A DNA stretch of 64,000 nt from Paenibacillus aurantius (lineage in GTDB: Bacteria; Bacillota; Bacilli; Paenibacillales; NBRC-103111), in the NCBI RefSeq assembly GCF_032268605.1, contig NZ_CP130318.1, forward strand, positions 3,752,001 through 3,816,000. The letters run 5' to 3'. The notes below the pieces were generated by a model. It made no database searches. It had not been told where the DNA came from and saw only the letters and a program-made list of their open reading frames with translations. Below, in pieces: positions 26,139-34,143 of this stretch; position 1 is the first letter of the stretch; every line of letters begins with the position of its first letter. Position numbers and translations under genes: made by a program.

Positions 26139-26875
26139 TCAGAGGATGGTCCCGCCTCAAGCGCCGCCTTCTTCAACTCTTCGATTTCTTCCGTCGTCAA
26201 AGGACGAAACTTGCCTCTCGGAAGCCCGCTTAGGAGCAGGGGGCCGAACTTAATTCGTTTCAGTTTGATGACCGGAAAATGAATCGCCTCGAACATCCGG
26301 CGCACCTGCCGGTTACGGCCTTCGTAAATCGTGATCGTGATGACCGACTCGTTCTTCTCCGGGTTCACATCGTGGTAATCCACTTCCGCCGGCGCCGTCA
26401 TTCCGTCCTCCAGCATAATGCCCTTCTGAAGCCTCTCCAGCAGGGTGCCATGCGGCGTTCCTTTCACCGTAGCCCGATAGGTACGGGGCACATGGTGCTT
26501 CGGATGCGTCAGCAGATTGGCGAAATCCCCATCATTGGTAAGCAGAAGCAGGCCTTCCGTGTCGTAATCCAGCCGGCCAATTGGGTAAACTCTTTCCTTA
26601 ACACCCGGAAGGAAATCCGTGACCACCTTTCGGCCTTCCGGATCTTTGGCGCTTGTGATGACACCCTTCGGTTTATTCAGAACAAGGTAGATTTTGTTTT
26701 GCCTGTTGATCAGCCGTCCATCCACCTTGATAACATCGCTTACGGGATCCACTTTCGCTCCAAGCGTCCGGATCTGCTCACCGTTTACTTCCACCCGGCC
26801 CTGGGTTATGTATTCCTCGCATTTTCGGCGCGAAGCCAAGCCGGCCTGGGCCAAAACCTTTTGCAAACGTTCCAT
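26126..26875 (-). CDS. rluB: 23S rRNA pseudouridine synthase RluB
   Basis: Converts a specific uridine near the peptidyl-transferase centre (position 2605 in E. coli numbering) of 23S rRNA to pseudouridine. The 249-residue product starts with an S4 RNA-binding domain (MERLQKVLAQAGLASRRKCEEYI) and then the catalytic domain with GRLDYDTEGLLLLTNDG near residue 100, whose Asp is the nucleophile, and GRNRQVRRMFE. It lies upstream of resA in the same direction but is separated from it by a terminator that overlaps its own stop. Confidence 0.93.
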   Translation of the reverse strand: MERLQKVLAQAGLASRRKCEEYITQGRVEVNGEQIRTLGAKVDPVSDVIKVDGRLINRQNKIYLVLNKPKGVITSAKDPEGRKVVTDFLPGVKERVYPIGRLDYDTEGLLLLTNDGDFANLLTHPKHHVPRTYRATVKGTPHGTLLERLQKGIMLEDGMTAPAEVDYHDVNPEKNESVITITIYEGRNRQVRRMFEAIHFPVIKLKRIKFGPLLLSGLPRGKFRPLTTEEIEELKKAALEAGPSSEENG

Positions 26876-26964
26876 TTTGTCGGTTCACCTCAAGCTAATA
26901 ATACCCATCCTGGGGTAAAATCACAAGTTGCCCGCCATGGAAACGCAAAAAACTCCCGAGGGAG

Positions 26965-27498
26965 TCAGCGGAAGACGAGATAGCAGATCAGAATGGCGGA
27001 GACGAACCCCACCGCATCGGAGATAAGGCCGACTTTAAGGGCATATCCCGCCTTGCGGATGCCCACCGCCCCGAAATAGACGGTAATGACATACAACGTA
27101 GTATCCGTGCTTCCTTGAATCGTGGAAGCGATTCTCCCGATCATGGAGTCGGGCCCGAACTGATGAATCAGATCCGTGGTAAACGCAAGCGATCCCGCAC
27201 CGGTGATAGGACGGAGAATGGCTAGCGGGAACACCTCGCCCGGAATTCCTATCCGGGCGAGCAGCGGCTTGATGACATCCATCACCAGGTCCAACGCTCC
27301 GGAAGCCCGGAACACGGTTATGGCTACCATCATCCCCACCAAATGGGGAATGATCGAGACAGCCGTCTGGAACCCGTCCTTGGCTCCTTCCACGAAGGAT
27401 TCGTAAGCCGGCACCTTCCGGTAAGAAGCATAGAGCGGAATAAAGACAATGATGATGGGAATGGCCCAGGCCGAAATGGCGGTAATGATCGAATACAT
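26965..27498 (-). CDS. spmB: Spore maturation protein SpmB
   Basis: Membrane protein required with SpmA for full spore core dehydration and heat resistance. The 177-residue product has a nucleoside-transporter-gate domain (GMMVAITVFRASGALD, ITGAGSLAFTTDL, GSTDTTLYVITVYFGAVG) and four or five spans. ATG at 27498 is chosen on family length (178 in B. subtilis) with AAGGGGTGA upstream, which also contains the spmA stop. The order dacB-spmA-spmB equals the B. subtilis operon. Confidence 0.94.
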   Translation of the reverse strand: MYSIITAISAWAIPIIIVFIPLYASYRKVPAYESFVEGAKDGFQTAVSIIPHLVGMMVAITVFRASGALDLVMDVIKPLLARIGIPGEVFPLAILRPITGAGSLAFTTDLIHQFGPDSMIGRIASTIQGSTDTTLYVITVYFGAVGIRKAGYALKVGLISDAVGFVSAILICYLVFR

Positions 27499-27506
27499 GG
27501 ACACCG

Positions 27507-28106
27507 TCACCCCTTCAGTGGAGGCAGGGGAGCGGCTTTGCGCCGGTACCAGCGGTCCACGAGAATGGCGGCGGCCGTCGAGACAGCGGTTGCAAACAGC
27601 GTCGTCCCCACGATTTCTGCGGGATTGAGCGAGGCCGCATTCATCCGGATGGCGATCAGGGTGGTCGGAATCAGAGTAATGGAAGACGTATTTAGAGCGA
27701 GTAAGGTGCACATGGCCGGACTGGCGGCATCCTTGTAAGGATTAAGCTTCTGAAGCTCCTGCATCGCCTTGATTCCCATCGGGGTTGCGGCATTTCCGAG
27801 TCCCAGGATATTGGCGCTCATGTTCGACATGATATACCCGACCGCCGGATGATTAGCCGGAACGCTCGGAAACAGAAAACGGACGATGGGATAGAGCATC
27901 CGCGACAGCCGTTCAAGTAAACCGGCATCCTCGGCAATCCGCATCATGCCGAGCCAGAAAACCAGGATGCTGATCAGCCCGAAGCAGACGGTCACCCCTG
28001 TTTTGGCCCCGTCAAACACGGCTTGTGTCACGAGCTCGATTCTCCCCTGTACCGCGGCCACCACGAACCCGGCCACGATCATAAACAGCCAAATAAGATT
28101 AACCAT
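27507..28106 (-). CDS. spmA: Spore maturation protein SpmA
   Basis: Partner of SpmB in spore core dehydration. The 199-residue membrane protein shows YIMSNMSANILGLGNAATPMGIKAM near residue 95 and TLLALNTSSITLIPTT near residue 135, characteristic of SpmA. ATG at 28106 has GGGGAGGAGAACC upstream; the annotated longer reading by five codons lacks a site. The spmB gene follows after eight bases. Confidence 0.94.
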   Translation of the reverse strand: MVNLIWLFMIVAGFVVAAVQGRIELVTQAVFDGAKTGVTVCFGLISILVFWLGMMRIAEDAGLLERLSRMLYPIVRFLFPSVPANHPAVGYIMSNMSANILGLGNAATPMGIKAMQELQKLNPYKDAASPAMCTLLALNTSSITLIPTTLIAIRMNAASLNPAEIVGTTLFATAVSTAAAILVDRWYRRKAAPLPPLKG

Positions 28107-28183
28107 GGTTCTCCTCCCCACGAGGTCAGCCGGCGGGTAACCGGCTTAATTGGTACACGTGCCAGACTTGCTGCGGGCACTCC

Positions 28184-29341
28184 TTACAGCTCGAACAAGG
28201 TCTTCCAAACCCTGCGGAGCACCTGGCCGAAGCCAGGATCCGGCGAAGCCGGATCTCCTTCTACTCCCGCTTGTTGGAGAACTCCTCCCGCGGCCGGCTG
28301 GCTTGCGGACAGCGGTACGGCCCCTATCTTCCGTTCGCCCAAATAAACCTGAACCTGTCCCGGCGATCCCAGCTTGGCGTTAAGGGAACGGGCCGGCTCC
28401 CAAACGGTCACTTTACGCACGGACGCTTTTTCTTCTTCGGCAAGCGGGTATTCGAACGAATAGGCTGTTCTTCCCTTTCCATCGACCTCCGCCCCCTTAA
28501 CGACGAGCGTCTGAAGCGGATAATTATGAAATCCGTAGTCCAGCAGGCGGCTGTGATCCGCCCAGTCATCCGAGTCGTTAAGGGTGACGACGGCAAGCTG
28601 CTGGGTGCCCCGGGTGGCCGAGGAAACGAGGCAGCGGAGAGCCAGTTTGGTATACCCCGTTTTGACCCCATCGGCTCCGTCGTATATTTTCAGCATTTTG
28701 TTCTTGTTGTTCCAGACGCTATCCCAGGGCTGGTTTTCCCTCGGCACCTTTTTGGTCGGCGTTTTGACGATTTCGCGAAACTTGGGATTTTTGAGGGCGT
28801 AAGCGGTGAGCTTGGCCATATCGTTGGCGCTGGCGTAATGCTCGTTGTGGTCAAGCCCGCTTGGGTTCATGAAATGGGAATGGTCCATTCCGATTTCCTC
28901 GGCCTTGGCGTTCATCAGGGTGGCAAACCCCTCCACCGAGCCGCCTACGTGTTCGGCAATGGCCGTGGCCGCGTCATTCCCCGAACGCAGCATGAGGCCG
29001 TAGAGCAAATGCTCGAGACTGATCTTCTCCCCAAGGTTCAAGTAAATGGAGGACCCTTCCTTGCGGTAGGCATTGGGGCCGACGGTTACCATATCGGAAA
29101 TGTCGCCCTTTTCTATCGCGACGATCGCCGTCATGATTTTGGTCAGACTGGCAATCCGCATAGGACGGTCTCCCTGTTGGCTGTACAGAATCCTTCCGGA
29201 GGTCACGTCGATCAGAGCGGCCCCTTGGGCATGGGTCGTAATGGGTTCCACAGCAAGCACGCGGGATGAACCGGTGCTCCAGGCGGTTAAGCCGAGCACT
29301 ATTGCGCATGCCGTGATCAGCATCCGTTTCATCTTTTCCAC
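28184..29341 (-). CDS. dacB: Sporulation D-alanyl-D-alanine carboxypeptidase DacB
   Basis: Low-molecular-weight penicillin-binding protein that trims cross-linking peptides of the spore cortex. The 385-residue product has a signal peptide (about residues 1-30), the SxxK motif SLTK near residue 66, SGN near residue 121 and KTGYT near residue 228, with a C-terminal region ending in a probable amphipathic membrane-binding helix (GQVLRRVWKTLFEL). Its place upstream of spmA-spmB identifies it as DacB rather than DacA. In B. subtilis this operon is read by sigma-E; CATATGTT and TATACA elements lie upstream but no clean sigma-E pair was found. Confidence 0.9.
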   Translation of the reverse strand: MEKMKRMLITACAIVLGLTAWSTGSSRVLAVEPITTHAQGAALIDVTSGRILYSQQGDRPMRIASLTKIMTAIVAIEKGDISDMVTVGPNAYRKEGSSIYLNLGEKISLEHLLYGLMLRSGNDAATAIAEHVGGSVEGFATLMNAKAEEIGMDHSHFMNPSGLDHNEHYASANDMAKLTAYALKNPKFREIVKTPTKKVPRENQPWDSVWNNKNKMLKIYDGADGVKTGYTKLALRCLVSSATRGTQQLAVVTLNDSDDWADHSRLLDYGFHNYPLQTLVVKGAEVDGKGRTAYSFEYPLAEEEKASVRKVTVWEPARSLNAKLGSPGQVQVYLGERKIGAVPLSASQPAAGGVLQQAGVEGDPASPDPGFGQVLRRVWKTLFEL

Positions 29342-29434
29342 TCCCGGAAGACATAGTCTTGTATAACATATGCTTACGGCCCGAGGAACATGTCCCTTGG
29401 GCCGGACAAGTTATCGGTAAAGAAGCGAAAGCGT

Positions 29435-29472
29435 AAAACAGCCCTGCCGTGATGTCCACGGACAGGGCTGTC
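29435..29472 (-). terminator. Terminator after ytfJ
   Basis: Nine-base outer stem ACAGCCCTG / CAGGGCTGT with an inner CCGT/ACGG pair and a TTTT tail on the minus strand. Confidence 0.85.
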
Positions 29473-29488
29473 TCTGGCCCGCTATAGC

Positions 29489-30292
29489 TTAGAAATCGTA
29501 GTCGTCGCTCGTGTTCGAGTAGTTGTTCTTGTTCGTTTTGGCGCTGGCGCTTCCTGCCGTGGAGTTGGTTGCCGTTCCGGCCGTCGAAGCAGAAGCAGAC
29601 GGAGTAGAAGTTGTCGTCGACGAAATGGTCATGCCGGTGGCCGGCAGGGTAGAGCCAAGTGCGGACCCCAGGGTGATGCCGGAAGCCAGCGGGTTGCTTA
29701 CACTGGAGGTAAGCGGGTTGGTAAGGCCGGAAGTGGCATACCCGAAGTTACCGGTCGCACTCATGGTTGGAGTCGTGCTCGTCGTGGCATTCATCTGGCT
29801 GCTGTATCCCGTTTGGGTACCGGAGGTCTGGGCCGTTGGAGTGCTTTGCGGCATCTGGCCGGCGGTTCCCATCGAAGCCCCTCCCGCCATCGGTTTTTTC
29901 ATCATGCTTTGGATCTTGTCCACCACCTGAGGGGCGGAGTCGATCAGGCGCTCGTACAGGTGAGTTTGGTTGTCAAGCGGAACGATTTTGACGCCCTGCT
30001 TTCCTACCACCAGAAACGCGATCGGCGTAATGGATACCCCGCCGCCGCTCCCGCCGCCGAAAGGAAGAGCCACGTGAGCGTGTCTGGCTTCCATGCCTAC
30101 ACCCTCGTGCTCGTTCTCGGAAACAAATTCGCTTCCTCCCGCCGCGAACCCGAAGCCCACTTTGGAAATCGGCATAATGACACTTCCATCCGGCGTTTCC
30201 ACCGGATCGCCAACGATTGTGTTAACGTCGACCATTTCCTTAATGTTTTCCATCGCGGTTTTCATTAATCCTTGAATAGGATGGTCCGTCAT
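29489..30292 (-). CDS. ytfJ: Sporulation protein YtfJ (GerW family) with long low-complexity tail
   Basis: Spore protein of the GerW family, needed for normal germination in Bacillus. Residues 1 to about 140 match the family (ENIKEMVDVNTIVGDPVET, GGGSGGGVSITPIAFLVV, KIVPLDNQT). ATG at 30292 has AAAGGAGG upstream. After residue 140 there is a roughly 120-residue Ser/Thr/Gly/Ala-rich tail without Cys that ends KNNYSNTSDDYDF; the B. subtilis protein is about 151 residues and lacks it. A sigma-G-type promoter lies upstream, consistent with forespore expression. ytfI lies nearby, as in B. subtilis, but is separated here by a stress-protein gene. Confidence 0.9.
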   Translation of the reverse strand: MTDHPIQGLMKTAMENIKEMVDVNTIVGDPVETPDGSVIMPISKVGFGFAAGGSEFVSENEHEGVGMEARHAHVALPFGGGSGGGVSITPIAFLVVGKQGVKIVPLDNQTHLYERLIDSAPQVVDKIQSMMKKPMAGGASMGTAGQMPQSTPTAQTSGTQTGYSSQMNATTSTTPTMSATGNFGYATSGLTNPLTSSVSNPLASGITLGSALGSTLPATGMTISSTTTSTPSASASTAGTATNSTAGSASAKTNKNNYSNTSDDYDF

Positions 30293-30392
30293 TGCTTTTC
30301 CTCCTTTAGTTGAACTAAAATGCCTAGGCTGCAGCCCGTCGCATCTTTCAAAAAGCGAGATGGCGTCTGCATTTATAATGTTCAGCATTTGT

Positions 30393-30422
30393 TAGCATGC
30401 CCGGCCTCACGAGGTTTATGTA
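30393..30422 (-). promoter_or_regulatory. Candidate sigma-G promoter of ytfJ
   Basis: Minus strand TACATA (30417-30422), 17 bp, CATGCTA (30393-30399), which fits the sigma-G -10 pattern CATnnTA, about 100 bases before the ytfJ start. With the tandem terminators at 30537-30602 it accounts for the 319-base gap. Confidence 0.5.
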
Positions 30423-30536
30423 GGGTGAAGGCCGGTTTATTTAGACACCAACGGTAAAGGGATCGAAACGGCAGGCCTCGTCCCGGTTAAGGTGTATATA
30501 AATCCTTTGCTGTCTTCCCTTAAATTATTCGTATAA

Positions 30537-30566
30537 CCAAAAAAACCAGCCGGACTCGTCCGGCTG
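30537..30566 (-). terminator. Second of two tandem terminators after the stress-protein gene
   Basis: Ten-base perfect stem CCAGCCGGAC / GTCCGGCTGG (30545-30554, 30557-30566) with T-run on the minus strand. Confidence 0.8.
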
Positions 30567-30574
30567 GCAGGTAC

Positions 30575-30602
30575 AGAAAAAAAGCTGCCGTCGCCGGCAG
30601 CT
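30575..30602 (-). terminator. First of two tandem terminators after the stress-protein gene
   Basis: Nine-base perfect stem AAGCTGCCG / CGGCAGCTT (30581-30589, 30594-30602) with a seven-base T-run on the minus strand, immediately after the stop codon. Confidence 0.88.
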
Positions 30603-30611
30603 TATTTCCTT

Positions 30612-31769
30612 TTAGCGGTTATTGTAGCCTTTATCGGAATCCAGGTTCGAATTTCGGGGACGGTCATCCGACAGCCGCGAATCCAGATCGCGGGAACGGG
30701 AATTCCACTCATCCGACTTGTACTCGCTCGATCCGAATTCACGGGAATCGGAAAGTCCCTCGCCTCTTACGGACGGGTTGCCGGAACGGTCAATGTGGGC
30801 CTCCTCGCGCTTAACCGTATCGTGGACTTCCTTTGTTTCCTGCACTTTTCGCTTATCGATGGACACTTCACCGGTAACGACAGGCGTTTTGCGAACCTCG
30901 ACCTTTTCTTCACTTACCGGGATGCGGATGGTCTCATCCTCCCCAATCGGTGTGTGATCCGTTCGGCCGTCCCGAACGGAATGGCGTTCGATGACGACTT
31001 CTTCCCGGCTTACGGGAACGTCGATGGTCTTGTTTTCCTCTACCACTTCTTTATGAAGCTGGACTTCACCGGTCTGTACTCTCTCTTTGGAGACGTCCAG
31101 CTTCTCTTCCCGCAGCCTAAGGCTTCTCTGCTCATCCGAGTCATCCAGATGCTCGGCCCGAGCCGTTGCCGTATGGGCCCCATTCCGCGCTGTCGATCCC
31201 CATGTGGCGGTATCGCTTGTATCTCTATTGGAAGGATCGTAATCGTAGGTCTTGTAGCTGTCCGCGTTCAAGGAATGATGGGTACGGAACGTATCGTAGG
31301 CTTTGTGGTCCCGGGTGGCATCGTAATCAACGAAGACAAGAATTTTCCCTTCGTTCACATAGGAATCATACTGCTTCGCTTCCGTCTCCGACATGCCCAT
31401 TCCGATCAATCCGCCTACCAGGCCTCCGGCTCCGGCACCTACAGCCGCTCCCGTAAGAGTGGCGGCGATCGGTCCGGCGGCAATCAGCGGCCCTACTCCC
31501 GGTATAGCCAATGCGCCCAGGCCGGCTAGAAGACCGGTAACCCCTCCGAGCACTCCTCCGGTTGCCGCTCCCGTTGCCAAGCCCTCTGGGGCTTTGGTAT
31601 CGGTCTCGTCCGTAAGGCTTCTCATATCGTCCTTGTCCTTGGCAATAACCGATATATCCTCTGACGCATAGCCTTGGCTTTTCAAATCCTCGATAGCCTT
31701 CACGGCTTCCTGCTCCGTATTAAACACACCGACAATTTTCTTGTTTTCGTTCAAATTATTTTCGTTCAT
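30612..31769 (-). CDS. General stress protein with YflT-like and YsnF/AvaK (DUF2382) domains
   Basis: A 385-residue cytoplasmic stress protein. The N-terminal part (KIVGVFNTEQEAVKAIEDLKSQGY) is the YflT/GsiB-associated stress domain, residues 65-130 form a Gly/Ala-rich hydrophobic segment, and residues 215-340 carry two DUF2382 repeats (LRLREEKLDVSKERVQTGEV; IRIPVSEEKVEVRKTPVVTGEV). The tail is Ser/Asp/Arg-rich. ATG at 31769 has TGGGAGGGAATCCAA upstream. A sigma-B-like promoter is visible at 31836-31860. Molecular function of the family is unknown. Confidence 0.85.
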   Translation of the reverse strand: MNENNLNENKKIVGVFNTEQEAVKAIEDLKSQGYASEDISVIAKDKDDMRSLTDETDTKAPEGLATGAATGGVLGGVTGLLAGLGALAIPGVGPLIAAGPIAATLTGAAVGAGAGGLVGGLIGMGMSETEAKQYDSYVNEGKILVFVDYDATRDHKAYDTFRTHHSLNADSYKTYDYDPSNRDTSDTATWGSTARNGAHTATARAEHLDDSDEQRSLRLREEKLDVSKERVQTGEVQLHKEVVEENKTIDVPVSREEVVIERHSVRDGRTDHTPIGEDETIRIPVSEEKVEVRKTPVVTGEVSIDKRKVQETKEVHDTVKREEAHIDRSGNPSVRGEGLSDSREFGSSEYKSDEWNSRSRDLDSRLSDDRPRNSNLDSDKGYNNR

Positions 31770-31835
31770 TTGGATTCCCTCCCAAAAATTTTTATGGAAC
31801 TTTTGGACTATCACCAGCATGACACGATATGTATT

Positions 31836-31860
31836 TAACCCCTTAGTCCCCTGCCTAAAC
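31836..31860 (-). promoter_or_regulatory. Candidate sigma-B promoter of the stress-protein gene
   Basis: Minus strand GTTTAG (31855-31860), 13 bp, GGGTTA (31836-31841), against the sigma-B consensus GTTTAA-N12-15-GGGTAT, in front of a gene of the general stress class. Confidence 0.5.
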
Positions 31861-31901
31861 AGGCCTTTTCTTCCGTTTTCCTGTTTTCCCCCTTTTTGAA
31901 A

Positions 31902-31929
31902 CCAAAAAAAGGAACCCGAAGGTTCCTTT
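31902..31929 (-). terminator. Terminator after ytfI
   Basis: Nine-base perfect stem AAAGGAACC / GGTTCCTTT with a 4-base loop and T-run on the minus strand. Confidence 0.9.
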
Positions 31930-31940
31930 CGTGCTTCTTT

Positions 31941-32642
31941 TTAAGGCTGCTGAACCCCCGGGTCAAAAAACTTTCTCGTCCGGATCAGGCGCCACGTTTT
32001 GCGTCCCCCGTTGACTTTTACCACGCGGATGACAAGGTAAATTCCGGCAAGCATGGCATAAAACACCCGAATCTGAGCTCTTCCTTCCGCCTCCGTCGAA
32101 AACATAACTTCGTTGTAATGCGGCTGAATATGAATCTTCGGTTTGGTGTCCAGCCGGATAAACTTGAAGACATACCCCAGGAGGGAAGACTTGATCCCCC
32201 AACCGATTCCGGTCAGGATAGCCGTTTCCGGCGCATCCCCTACTCCGATTCTGGTGATCCAGCGAAGGTCCGTACACCTTACCTTGGCCAGTGTATCCCG
32301 GAACCAGTCGGAGAAGCTGAAGATCTCATTCAGGACCCTTCTTGCCGTCCGGTACCATTGCTCCAGGCTTTCCTTGGTAATCTGCTGGGTATCTTCAAAC
32401 TGTCCCGCTTGGACATTCGGGCTCTTTCCTTTTACTTTCAGGTTCAAGCCTTTCCGGAATCCTTCAAAATTCATAGTCGGAATCTTCACCTTATAGCGAA
32501 TCCACCCAAAAAGCATCCGAATCTCCAATGTCAACTTGTCATTATCCTTTACCCGGGAGAAACGGGCCAGAATATGAATATCGCTCCATAGAATGACGGC
32601 CACGGCCAGAACGATAAAGAGAAGTAACCCTATCCAGAACAT
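31941..32642 (-). CDS. ytfI: DUF2953 membrane protein YtfI
   Basis: A 233-residue protein with an N-terminal membrane span (FWIGLLLFIVLAVAVILW), a soluble part with WYRTARRVLNEIF and TDLRWITRIGVGDAPETAILTGIGWGI, and a second hydrophobic stretch near residue 200. The DUF2953 family includes B. subtilis YtfI, which is expressed in sporulation and encoded next to ytfJ. Here only the stress-protein gene lies between the two. Molecular function is unknown. Confidence 0.85.
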   Translation of the reverse strand: MFWIGLLLFIVLAVAVILWSDIHILARFSRVKDNDKLTLEIRMLFGWIRYKVKIPTMNFEGFRKGLNLKVKGKSPNVQAGQFEDTQQITKESLEQWYRTARRVLNEIFSFSDWFRDTLAKVRCTDLRWITRIGVGDAPETAILTGIGWGIKSSLLGYVFKFIRLDTKPKIHIQPHYNEVMFSTEAEGRAQIRVFYAMLAGIYLVIRVVKVNGGRKTWRLIRTRKFFDPGVQQP

Positions 32643-32681
32643 AACGCATCCCCGCCTTCTCAGGTTAAACTAGACAAAAAA

Positions 32682-32722
32682 ACAAAAAACCCCGTTCCCT
32701 GCCGGGCGTACCGGCTGTGGTT
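32682..32722 (-). terminator. Imperfect terminator after scpB
   Basis: Minus strand AACC...GCCGG-loop-CCGGC...GGGGTT hairpin with mismatches followed by a T-run. It is weaker than its neighbours. Confidence 0.5.
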
Positions 32723-32765
32723 CTCGGAGTTAGTATTCGCAAAAGGTTGGAAAAAATGCAAAAAA

Positions 32766-33377
32766 TTACGATTCCTCTTCGCCCAGATCATCCATCGTCA
32801 GCTGTCCCCCATCCAGCTTCTCGAACAACAGCCTCGCTTCTTCCTCGAGATCCGTCTCCGTTTCGAACGCCGACGATTCCGGAAGCTCTTCAATGGAACG
32901 GAGTCCGAAATAATCGAGAAACTGCTTGGTCGTGCCATAAAGAATCGGCCGGCCCACCGCTTCCGCACGGCCGGTTTCCTCAATCAATTCCTTGGTCACC
33001 AGTGTATGTAAAGCCCGGTCGCATTTAACGCCCCGGATCTCTTCAATTTCCACCCGGGTAATCGGCTGGCGGTAAGCGACGATCGACAGGGTCTCCAAGG
33101 CCGCTTGGGAAAGCGAGGACCGCGAGGGGGAATGGGCCAGACGCTCGAAATAAGGGGCATGCTCGACGAGCGTCGTCATCTGGTAAGCCCCGGCCAGCTC
33201 GACGATCTGCACCCCGCGGCCCGCTTCCTTGAGCTCCTTCTGCAGCTCCTTGACCAGCGCTTCCGCTTCCCAGTCATCCATCTCGATAACATCGGCGAGC
33301 TGCTTCAAATCCAGCCCTTCATCGCCCGCGGCAAACAAAAGCCCTTCAATAACGGATTTCATCCGCTGCAAGTCCAT
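32766..33377 (-). CDS. scpB: Segregation and condensation protein ScpB
   Basis: Winged-helix kleisin-interacting subunit of the Smc-ScpA-ScpB condensin that compacts and segregates the chromosome. The 203-residue product has two winged-helix domains, with LSQAALETLSIVAYRQPITR and VGRPILYGTTKQFLDYFGL as family signatures, and an acidic tail. ATG at 33377 lies inside the 3' end of scpA (32-base overlap) and has GGAAGGA upstream, so translation is coupled. Confidence 0.95.
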   Translation of the reverse strand: MDLQRMKSVIEGLLFAAGDEGLDLKQLADVIEMDDWEAEALVKELQKELKEAGRGVQIVELAGAYQMTTLVEHAPYFERLAHSPSRSSLSQAALETLSIVAYRQPITRVEIEEIRGVKCDRALHTLVTKELIEETGRAEAVGRPILYGTTKQFLDYFGLRSIEELPESSAFETETDLEEEARLLFEKLDGGQLTMDDLGEEES

Positions 33378-34128
33378 CGATGCTTCCTTCCTCTCTGGCC
33401 TGTATAACAATATCTTCAAAAAGCTTGTGCTGGTAGCACAAGATCCTTTTCATTTTCATCAGCTCCAGCAGGGCCAGGAACGTAACCACGATCTCCTCCC
33501 GGGTGATTTCCGCGTCAAACAGCTTGGAGAAGAGAATCTTCCCGCCGCTTTGCTTCAGCTGTCCGACCACTTCCTTCATCCGGTCCTTCACCGAGATTTC
33601 GTCCCGGCGGATCTTAGCGACCTTGCCTCGTCCCGCCAATTTGCGCAGAGCCTTGCGGAACGCCCAGACGAGATCGGCCACTTGAAGGCCCTCCACCGGA
33701 TTTTCCTGGTCTATGGGCAGAAAAGGGGTCAAATCCGCCGGCTCCCGGGTGAAGATCAGGCTTCTCTCCAGCTCCTTGTCCCGCAAATGATCGGCAATTT
33801 CCTTGAACTTGCGGTATTCCACCAGCTTCTGAACCAGCTCATCCCTCGGGTCGTAGCCTTCGTCCTCGTAATCGTTCCATTCCATCTCCAGAACGGGCGG
33901 CTTCGGCAGAAGAAGCTTGCTTTTGATAGAGAGAAGCGTGGCGGCCATCACCAGAAATTCACTGGTAATTTCCAGCTCGAGTTCCTGCATCATGCCCAGG
34001 TATTCCATATACTGGTCGGTGATCATTTTGATGGGAATGTCGTAAATGTCCACTTCCGATTTGTCAATCAAATGAAGAAGAAGATCAAGGGGGCCTTCAA
34101 ATGTTTCCAGTTTAAACGTTACCTTCAC
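33346..34128 (-). CDS. scpA: Segregation and condensation protein ScpA
   Basis: Kleisin subunit that bridges Smc heads in condensin. The 260-residue product begins VTFKLETFEGPLDLLLHLI, the conserved N-terminal Smc-neck-binding helix region, and ends in the C-terminal winged helix (VVTFLALLELMKMKRI). The start is GTG at 34128 with AGGGGGGC upstream. It follows the M50-like gene by 15 bases and overlaps scpB. Confidence 0.95.
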   Translation of the reverse strand: MKVTFKLETFEGPLDLLLHLIDKSEVDIYDIPIKMITDQYMEYLGMMQELELEITSEFLVMAATLLSIKSKLLLPKPPVLEMEWNDYEDEGYDPRDELVQKLVEYRKFKEIADHLRDKELERSLIFTREPADLTPFLPIDQENPVEGLQVADLVWAFRKALRKLAGRGKVAKIRRDEISVKDRMKEVVGQLKQSGGKILFSKLFDAEITREEIVVTFLALLELMKMKRILCYQHKLFEDIVIQAREEGSIDGLAADEIRY

Positions 34129-34143
34129 TCCATAGCCCCCCTG

